This document shows positions 56,701 to 64,000 of a stretch of 64,000 nucleotides of DNA, piece after piece. Positions within the stretch are counted from its first letter, which is position 1. Each line of letters starts with the position of its first letter. Source of the stretch: Sinohyriopsis cumingii (lineage: Eukaryota > Mollusca > Bivalvia > Unionida > Unionidae); assembly GCA_028554795.2 (NCBI GenBank), contig CM068826.1:100151846-100215845 (forward strand), written 5' to 3'. The notes beneath the pieces were generated by a model. The model ran no database searches. It saw only the letters and a program-made list of their open reading frames with translations, and was not told the origin of the DNA. The position numbers were made by a program, and so were the translations under genes.

Positions 56701-57790
56701 CTTGCTTCCCTTATTACCATTGGCCTGATACATCAAATAACATAGTAGCATACTCATGCTTGCCTTATTACCATTGGTCTGATACATAAAATAACATAGT
56801 AGCATACTCATGCTTGCCTTATTATCACTGGTCTGATACATAAAATAACATAGTAGCATACTCATGCTTGCCTTACTACCACTGGTCTGATACATATAAA
56901 TGACATAGTAGCATACTCATGCTTGCCTTATTACCACTGGTCTGATACATAAAGTGACATAGTAACATACTCATGCCTGCCTTATTACCACTGGTCTGAT
57001 ACATAAAGTAACATAGTAGCATACTCATGCTTGCCTTATTACCACTGGTCTGAGACATAAAATGACATAGTAACATACTCATGCTTGCCTTATTACCACT
57101 GGTCTGATACATAAAGTAACATAGTAGCATACTCATGCTTGCCTTATTACCATTGGTTTGGTCTGTTACATAAAATGCCACAGTAAGATATTCATGCTTG
57201 CCTTATTACCATTGGTCTGATACATAAAATAACATAGTAGCATACTCATGCTTGCCTTATTACCATTGGTCTGTTGCATAAAATGCCACAGTAACATACT
57301 CATGCCTGCCTTATTACCATTGGTCTGATACATAAAATAACATAGTAGCATACTCATGCTTGCCTTATTGCCATTGGTCTGATACATAAAATAACATATT
57401 AACATACTCATGCTTGCCTTATTACCACTGGTCCGAGACATAAAATGACATAGTAGCATACTCATGCTTGCCTTATTACCACTGGTCTGTTACATAAAAT
57501 GCCACAGTAACATACTCATGCTTGCCTTATTACCACTGGTCTGATACATAAAATAACATAGTAGCATACTCATGCTTGCCTTATTACCATTGGTCTGATA
57601 CATAAAATAACATAGTAGCATACTCATGCTTGCCTTGTTACCACTGGTCTGATACATAAAATGACATAGCATACTCATGCTTGCCTATTACCATTGGTCT
57701 GATACATAAGGTAACATAGTAGCATACTCATGCTTGCCTTATTACCACTGGTCTGTTACATAAAATGCAACAGTAACATACTCTTGCTTC

Positions 57791-57801
57791 CAGGGTCGGC
57801 G

Positions 57802-57837
<36 letters not shown>

Positions 57838-58184
57838 CTGATATCAGGGGGTGCATTTCACCAAATCAACAACAGTTTTGAAAAATAAATAAATTTCAGT
57901 TTTATTGAGGGTCGTTTTTTATCCTGGTTTATTGCATACAGGAACAAATAATCGGGTAGATTCAGTTTGACCGAAACACCAGGCTGACCAGAACAAGCAA
58001 AATTAGTGAGTGAAAATCGCGCGTATACGAAACTTTCAGAACTAATTACGTTCGCGTGTTTTTATAGGCCACGAGTTTTTCTGTGGAATTACGCGTATAC
58101 GAAACCTTCAGTTTGTCGCGGGGGGGGGGGGAGCGCCAGAATCTAACCTTGCCTAGGGCGCCAGATAGTCTAGCGCCGGCCCTG
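57791..58184. mobile_element. hAT-type MITE copy 2 (394 bp), duplicated with the array
   Basis: Same terminal repeats, same CTTGCTTC target duplication (57783-57790, 58185-58192) and the same flanking array variants as copy 1. This points to segmental duplication of array plus MITE, not a second insertion. Sequence differs by scattered substitutions and a shorter poly-G. Confidence 0.92.
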
Positions 58185-59900
58185 CTTGCTTCCCTTATTA
58201 CCATTGGTCTGATACATAAAATAACATAGTAGCATACTCATGCTTGCCTTATTACCACTGGTCTGAGACATAAAATGACATAGTAGCATATTCATTCTTG
58301 CCTTATTACCACTGGTCTGTTACATAAAATGCCACAGTAAGATACTCATGCTTGCCTTATTACCACTGGTCTGATACATAAAATAACATAGTAGCATACT
58401 CATGCTTGCCTTATTACCATTGGTCTGATACATAAGGTAACATAGTAGCATACTCATGCTTGCCTTATTACCACTGGTCTGATACATAAAATGACATAGT
58501 AACATACTCTTGCTTGCCTTATTACCACTGGTCTGATACATAAAATAACATAGTAGCATACTCATCCTTGCCTTATTAGAATTGGTCTGTTACATAAAAT
58601 GCCACAGTAACATACACATGGTTGCCTTATTACCATTGGTCTGTTAAATAAAATGCCACATTAACATACTCATGCTTGCCTTATTACCATTGGTCTGTTA
58701 CATAAAATGCCACAGTAACATGCTCATTGTTGCCTTATTGCCATTGTTCTGTTACATAAAATGACACAGTAACATACTCTTGCTTGCCTTATTGCCATTG
58801 GTCTGATACATAAAATGACACAGTAATATACTCATGCTTGCCTTATTTCCATTCATCTGTTACTTAAATTGACACAGTAACATACTCTTGCTTGCCTTAT
58901 TACGATTGGCCCGTTATATAAAATGCTATAGTAACATACTCATGGTTGCCTTATTACCACTGGTCTGTTACATAAAATGACACAGTAACATACTCATGCT
59001 TGCCTTATTACCATTGGTCTGTTACATAAAATGCCACAGTAACATACTCATGGTTGCCTTATTGCCATTGTTCTGTTACATAAAATGGCACAGTAACATA
59101 CTCTTGCTTGCCTTATTGCCATTGGTCTGATACATAAAATGACACAGTAATATACTCTTGCTTGGCTCATTTCCATTCATCTGTTACTTAAATTGACACA
59201 GTAACATACTCATGCTTGCCTTATTACTATTGGTTTGATGCATAAAATAACACAGTAATATACTCATGCTTGCCTCAATACCATTGGTCTGATACATAAA
59301 ACGACACAGTAACATACTCATGCTTACCTTATTTCCATTCATCTGTTACTTAAATTGACACAGTAGCATACTCTTGCTTGCCTTATTACCATTGGTCTGA
59401 TACATAAAATGACACAGTAGCATACTCTTGCCTGCCTTATTATCATTGGTCTGATAAAAAAAATGACACAGTAGCATACTCTTGCCTGCCTTATTGCCAT
59501 TTGTCTGTTCAATAAAATGACACAGTACCATACTCTTGCCTGCCTTATTATCATTGGTCTGATAAATAAAATGACACAGTAGCATACCCTTGCCTGCCTT
59601 ACTGCCATTGGTCTGTTACATAAAATGCAACAGTAATATACTCATGCTTCCCTTATTACCATTGGTCTGTTACATTAAATGCCACAGTAGCATACTCGTG
59701 CTTGCCTTATTTCCATTCATCTCTTACTTAAATTGACACAGCAGCATACCCTTTGTTGCCTTATTACCACTGGTCTGTTACATAAAATAACATAGTAGCA
59801 TACTCTTGCTTCCCTTATTACCATTGGTCTGTTACATAAAATGGCACAGTACCATACTCATGCTTGCCTTATTACCACTGGTCTGTTATATAAAATGTTA

Positions 59901-60950
59901 TCTTATAGAAAAATAAAGCAAAGTAATTTTCTATAAATTAAGCGAATCACAATATAAAATTGAAGTAGAATAAGACATGATTTATCGTTAGTTTCAAGAA
60001 ATAAATTTTACCCTATCTGTGTCAAGTGTTCTCGTAATATTTGACTGAATAAAGTCCTTGCAAATACAAGGGACAGTTAATTATCTCACTTTCATTTATC
60101 GTCAATCTCTATCTTCTCACACCCACAAACTAGTATAGGATTTCATTTTTACTCTGCCGGAAGAGATTTCCTGTAAAATATTTCTTTTAAAGAACATCGT
60201 ATATTGATAGTTGCTACAGACACAAGAAAATGATAAATGAACTTCTAGAGAATTTCATCATATAAAGCCAGTCTAGCCATATGTTTTGACACATGAGTTG
60301 ATGCTACAATAAGGACATATTTACTGCCTCCACTTGCACAGGAAACGGCAGAGACGGCAGCAGTGACAGACAAGATATTATAGGTTTGGGTTTTAAACAT
60401 AATGTCTTTGGTATAACGGTACCAATTGCGCAAGTCCAGGTGGTCGGAGCATAAGGTGTATGAACATTGCATTCAGAAATAAAGAACAACACTAGCTGTG
60501 ATTGGTGCATTATGTAAGAGTTGTACTTTCTGTTAGGCTTTAAAAAAGGTCGTGCCTCTTGGCAACATGCGAGATTATGTTAATTCATGTCTAGATCATA
60601 TTTTGTATTTTTTATGATTTTTTAAAAAAATGTGGTATACATGGCTGAAACTGTGTCTGTTGTGACTAAACGAGTTGTACCCCAGTCTAGTTCCAGCAGA
60701 GCTATCTCTCTTAAATGCAATGGAGTACCTGGTTTTGTCCTTGTCAAATTGACAGTCTAGCATTGTTCTCTATGACAGTGTGTGACATGCATGCTGAGGT
60801 AGGATAAAAAGTATATTTACTTCACAAAACATTAGCATTGAGGTCTATGGAAAAAACAATTGGTACCGTGATACCCGTTAGACATTGCTTCATACATGCT
60901 AGTGAAAACTTAGCCGCATCTATGATAATCACTGAATTTATTCAGCAATG

Positions 60951-60990
<40 letters not shown>

Positions 60991-61027
60991 GAGACAGATA
61001 CAGAGAGAGAGTAATAATTCTTTATTG
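59901..61027. other. intergenic with (GA)/(GACA)n run
   Basis: Unique AT-rich DNA, then GA/GACA repeats at about 60953-61010. No gene supported. Confidence 0.5.
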
Positions 61028-61108
61028 GCAGAAATCGAATCTGGGTGGCAAGTAACGACAACTATCTCCTGTATCATGCACCTGCGCCTTAACCCGCTAG
61101 GACATGCG
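61028..61108 (-). mobile_element. tRNA-derived SINE-like remnant
   Basis: On the - strand, CTAGCGGGTTAAGGCGCAGG resembles an A box and, about 45 nt later, CAGATTCGATTTCTG a B box, in tRNA-like spacing but without a foldable anticodon arm I could verify. It is followed by AATAAAG and simple repeats, as in SINE tails. Confidence 0.4.
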
Positions 61109-61299
61109 TTAATCAACAAAGATGGAACAAGGTTTTAGGTAGGGACTCAGGTGCGTGAGAAATTAACACTTGGCTATATGCACAACTCCACTTGTTCTCA
61201 ACTTAGAAATGCAAGTTATATATGAGAACTTATTTTATCAGTGGACACCTATTTACTAAGAAGAGCATTAGGACCAAATCGATTGATTTATCCTGTAGA

Positions 61300-61412
61300 A
61301 ACTAACTCGATATTTCAACCTGTCATCTCGAAATTTCGTTGTATTATCAGAAAATTTCGTGCTATTGCTCGAAAGTTCGACTTACTAACTCAAAAATTCG
61401 ACTCGTTGGACC
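61300..61412. repeat. 21-bp degenerate tandem repeat (CTCGAAATTTCG type)
   Basis: Five adjacent units of 20-21 bp: CTCGATATTTCAACCTGTCAT, CTCGAAATTTCGTTGTATTA, CAGAAAATTTCGTGCTATTG, CTCGAAAGTTCGACTTACTA, CTCAAAAATTCGACTCGTTG. Each holds a near-palindromic CGAAATTTCG core. Confidence 0.75.
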
Positions 61413-61657
61413 TATTCCACCCCTGAAAAACCTTTAGTTAAGTTAAAGGTAATGAAAAACGTTTCATGTGTAAGGGAAACAGTTCATTATCTTATTCGCT
61501 TAAACTTAGGGATGTATAGACAGCCACATATCGATGCTATGATTTCAAAATTTCGCCATCTTATGGTTTATAAGAAACATTGTCAGAAATGTGAACTTTC
61601 TGGACGAAATACCAAACCTGATTCACGCCTCTCCCTTTCAAACTTCAGCTTTGCCCT

Positions 61658-61939
61658 CCCGCAGCAGCAGAGGGGCTGTACAGACCGAAACTTTTTGCAC
61701 AATAAACCCCTCCAGGAAACTATTCCTCGATAGAGGGCTTATTTCGACGAAATAAACCCTTCTATTCAGAATACAGGACAAAAAAAAATGTCCCCCGAAA
61801 ACTCGAAGAGTTTCCAGGGACAAACTCGTTGAGTTTGCACTGACAACTTGGGTTACTTCAATAAATCTGAAACAGTTTCCGTGGCGGGGTCGTTATTGAA
61901 AAATCCATGGGTCGGGTCCATCCCCTCTGCTGCTCTGGG
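61658..61939. other. inverted-repeat-bounded segment before element 2
   Basis: CCCGCAGCAGCAGAGGGG (61658-61675) and CCCCTCTGCTGCTCTGGG (61922-61939) are inverted complements at 16 of 18. Inside is a hairpin GGGCTTATTTCG-A-CGAAATAAACCC (61735-61759). It may be a small non-autonomous element or part of the left end of the second virus-like element. Confidence 0.45.
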
Positions 61940-62001
61940 AAATGAGTTTCCAAGGAAAAACATTTTTATGTTAGCGGAATTAAATCATTGACAAATAAAT
62001 A

Positions 62002-63036
62002 ATGGCAAATATTGGAGAAGCACATACGACTAGATTAGCTCGAGAACGTCTCGAAGCAATTCAGAAATTTCTTCCTGTCCGTGATAGTGTCAGACAAAAA
62101 TTACAACTAAGACAGCAAGCACGGGAAGGCTTTGCAGAGACTACGGAGGAATTATTTAAACCCGTGACCAAAGCTACTGAAAAATCCGCAGCTGTTACCA
62201 AAGAGGCTTTAATAGAGCAAAGGAAAATTTTACAGGATATTTCAGCTGGACTTAAACCCCCGCCTCCACCCGATGAAGTTGTTGTGTCAGTACCTGCTGG
62301 TAAGCGAGTAACAGGGAGAATTACTGACCCCGCCAAAAGATTTACGCCGGATTATATTGAACTTCTTAAAAATGTACCAGAAGAGAAATTACCTGAGACA
62401 ATACTGTTAGGATTGATTAGAAGAGATGTGTCTTTAAACCCAGAACACGGTTCTATGACAGATGATAATTTTATCAAATATTCGTATCGTATACGTGAAA
62501 ATAAAAAACAAATCAGCAGGGACGATACAAAATACGATAGACTTGTAGATGCTATACGTAAACTTGAAATTCCACCATCGCAACCTCAAGAAGAAAAATC
62601 ACCGTTGCAACACACAGAACGACAACAATATCCTTCACGGCGAAGAGCAATAGATCCTGACCTAACTCCGTTAAGTGAATACGAGGCTGCATCTGAAGGA
62701 AGTCCGCGGGGCCAAAAATTCAAACAAACTAGGTCGCCGATAATTAGCTTAACAACATCTTCTGAAAGTTTGCCTCAAGACATTTTATCCCCAAGAATTG
62801 TACCATCAACAGGGGAGGGTTTAGGATCCGGTTTTATTGCCTGCCCTAATAATATCATCGATGATGTATCACGGTTGGAAGTTCTCATCGGAGGAAGACG
62901 TGCCGGAAACAATTCTCCGGAAATTATAAATGAAGCCGCAGATATCTGTCAGAGACTATTTCAGCGTGGCATCATGGATATCAGCATCTACCGGGGGCTC
63001 ATTGATGAACTCGCAGACGGTTACCACAGCGACTAA
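62002..63036 (+). CDS. element 2: conserved virus-like element protein of unknown function (344 aa)
   Basis: Residues 1-80 are predicted helical and charged, followed by a poly-Pro segment (KPPPPPDE, ~85-92). The middle (117-190) carries LLKNVPEEKLPETILLGLI and TDDNFIKYSYRIRENKKQI, then a Ser/Pro/Gln-rich linker. The C-terminal domain (~294-344) has VLIGGRRAGNNSPEIINEA, a motif I associate with proteins encoded beside capsid genes in metazoan polinton-like elements. No catalytic motif is seen. ATG 62002 follows a stop-rich AT leader; the next gene starts 49 nt after the stop. Role in virion assembly is inferred from position only. Confidence 0.65.
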   Translation: MANIGEAHTTRLARERLEAIQKFLPVRDSVRQKLQLRQQAREGFAETTEELFKPVTKATEKSAAVTKEALIEQRKILQDISAGLKPPPPPDEVVVSVPAGKRVTGRITDPAKRFTPDYIELLKNVPEEKLPETILLGLIRRDVSLNPEHGSMTDDNFIKYSYRIRENKKQISRDDTKYDRLVDAIRKLEIPPSQPQEEKSPLQHTERQQYPSRRRAIDPDLTPLSEYEAASEGSPRGQKFKQTRSPIISLTTSSESLPQDILSPRIVPSTGEGLGSGFIACPNNIIDDVSRLEVLIGGRRAGNNSPEIINEAADICQRLFQRGIMDISIYRGLIDELADGYHSD

Positions 63037-63085
63037 TAATTAAATTTGCTAGCAAATTCAGTTAGATAAACAATAATTAAATAAA

Positions 63086-63544
63086 ATGATACTACACGAT
63101 TCTTTTCGCAGACCAAGAAGTGTCAGAGTAGTAAACTCACGATTACCAGTATACGAGGTTGTTTACGGAGATGGAGTCGGTGATGTTGTTAGGGATTTAG
63201 TCACAAGAATCGCTCCGAAAGCTGGACCGTTAGCAAAACAATTCGCGATGAAAGCCGCTGATGTTGTCAAGGATAAAGCCATTGGCACTGTTGGTAGTCT
63301 TGCCGGGAAAGCATTTCAATCAATCAAAGATCGACTAGCACAGCTGATACGAAAAAAAAACCCAGTCGAGAGGTTGGTGCCAGTAAAACTACCATCCACT
63401 GAAGCTATGCCGGCAAATGTTAGTAGCGTAGTAAATAAGGCCGTAAATCAGAAATTAGCTGAGATCGCAACAGCAGGAATTACCTCCAAAGCGTTGCAAG
63501 ATAGTGTAACTGCTAATTTGATAGCTGGTAGTGGTTTCCGGTGA
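63086..63544 (+). CDS. element 2: pX/pVI-like small virion protein (152 aa)
   Basis: The segment YEVVYGDGVGDVVRDLVTRI resembles the YRGVARQRGHGLGDMLKSAF head of the protein before the first capsid gene: an aromatic residue, then a G-x-G-(V/L)-G-D core and an amphipathic helix. Ala/Lys-rich helices follow (AKQFAMKAADVVKD, LAGKAFQSIKDRL). The last ~50 residues are less basic than in element 1. It lies directly upstream of a capsid gene, 37 nt away, as in element 1. Homology is supported by pattern and position rather than strong identity. Confidence 0.62.
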   Translation: MILHDSFRRPRSVRVVNSRLPVYEVVYGDGVGDVVRDLVTRIAPKAGPLAKQFAMKAADVVKDKAIGTVGSLAGKAFQSIKDRLAQLIRKKNPVERLVPVKLPSTEAMPANVSSVVNKAVNQKLAEIATAGITSKALQDSVTANLIAGSGFR

Positions 63545-63581
63545 CGATAACATTTTAATTAGATCATCACAAATAATAATA

Positions 63582-64000
63582 ATGTTTGCACGAAAATCCA
63601 ATGACGCGTTTGATATGTCCAAACCAGTACTTAAAGATGATTCTGTACGTGATTTTCAATATTATTCTTATGAAGCACGTGATCCTAACCAACGCGGAAG
63701 AATTGAACTACAGGTCCAGGATACAAGTAGATACTTCTTGCCCGCTGAGGCCTTCATCGAAGTTGAAGGTAGGCTTTTAAAGAATGATAACACTAACTAC
63801 GGAATCGGCGACCGAGTTGGATTTGTTAACAACGGCATCATGGCGTTATTTAAATCCGCTATTTACATGATAGATGGAAAAGAAATTGAAACAATTCATG
63901 ATAACGTCGACGTTGCCACAACAATTCTCGGGTTGGCGAGATACTCGGATGATTACACCAGATCAGCCGGACCATCAATGATGTTTGCAAAGGATATAAC
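63582..64000 (+). CDS. element 2: double-jelly-roll-type major capsid protein, N-terminal 139 residues, runs off window
   Basis: ATG 63582 opens a frame to the window end. The pattern RIELQVQDTSRYFLPAEAF (first strands), VGFVNNGIMALFKSAIYMI and LGLARYSDDY matches a capsid family found in metazoan genomes. It is alignable in outline with the element 1 capsid (IEFEIKGQPEDYIDLNSSYL, VNNFMHSLFSGVDLYLN), but clearly a separate lineage. The frame overlaps a 64-codon spurious ORF in another frame. Only the N-terminal part is visible, so integrity and length are unknown. Confidence 0.75.
   Translation, partial: MFARKSNDAFDMSKPVLKDDSVRDFQYYSYEARDPNQRGRIELQVQDTSRYFLPAEAFIEVEGRLLKNDNTNYGIGDRVGFVNNGIMALFKSAIYMIDGKEIETIHDNVDVATTILGLARYSDDYTRSAGPSMMFAKDI

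Larger units (their letters stand above)
56060..59900. repeat. 54-bp minisatellite array, about 55 copies, with two MITE copies inside
   Basis: Unit TGCTTGCCTTATTACCATTG, GTCTGATACATAAAATAACA, TAGTAGCATACTCA (54 bp). Copy number is estimated from array length less the MITEs. Copies are well conserved at 56.7-58.6 kb and more diverged towards 59.9 kb. Because 54 is a multiple of three, - strand frames stay open over several units (MLLCYFMYQTNGNKA-type 18-residue repeat, up to 101 codons). Confidence 0.93.

Noticed and set aside
56060-59900. CRISPR-like array
   Set aside because: Units are contiguous 54-bp copies without unique spacers, in a eukaryotic genome; this is a minisatellite.
61021-61110. 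Functional tRNA gene
   Set aside because: A- and B-box-like strings are present, but no acceptor stem or anticodon arm could be paired; a SINE remnant is more likely.

Overview
The window is a stretch of metazoan genome, most likely a marine mollusc. Supporting this are very long (TA)n, (GA)n and (CA)n microsatellites, an intron-containing secreted-protein gene, Penelope-like and LINE retroelement fragments, hAT-type MITEs with 8-bp target duplications, and a dispersed repeat (about 16.9-17.1 kb) of a type I associate with molluscs. Species assignment is inference. Bulk DNA is AT-rich; the first ~10 kb is visibly richer in GC and densely coding.

Region 1 (1-10.3 kb) is most of a Maverick/Polinton (adintovirus-like) element, all genes on the + strand: protein-primed DNA polymerase B (left part off the window, broken by one stop and one frameshift), a packaging ATPase, two paralogous basic proteins, a Pro-rich protein, a retrovirus-like integrase with a C-terminal chromodomain whose catalytic Glu position is Gly, a two-TM membrane protein, a penton-like minor capsid candidate, a pX/pVI-like basic protein and the double-jelly-roll major capsid protein. 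TATA boxes sit in or over the 3' ends of upstream genes. The expected adenovirus-type protease is not in the visible part.

Region 2 (10.3-13.3 kb) is the most unusual part. Three short intronless genes each end in a histone-type 3' stem-loop (AGCCCTTTTCAGGGCT with an ACCCA-like flank and a purine-rich downstream element) 24-32 nt after the stop. Two of them share an identical 30-bp promoter block and are diverged paralogues carrying different low-complexity expansions (poly-Gln and an E/R/K helix). This suggests S-phase, SLBP/U7-type mRNA 3' ends on genes attached to a Polinton.

Region 3 (13.3-61.9 kb) is gene-poor host DNA: one secreted-protein gene on the - strand (19.1-21.4 kb, with a 5'UTR intron), Penelope-like fragments in inverted arrangement split by a hAT MITE, a possible degenerate hammerhead ribozyme, several other MITEs, a 5'-truncated RNase H-bearing LINE (42.5-45.0 kb), a doubtful histone-like relic at 42.0 kb, and two large minisatellite arrays (51.8-54.0 kb and 56.1-59.9 kb, the latter containing a MITE duplicated with the array).

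Region 4 (62.0-64.0 kb) is the start of a second, different virus-like element: a 344-aa protein, a small pX-like protein and the N-terminal 139 residues of a second double-jelly-roll-type capsid protein that runs off the end. The order small GxGD protein then capsid protein matches Region 1, but the sequences belong to a distinct lineage.
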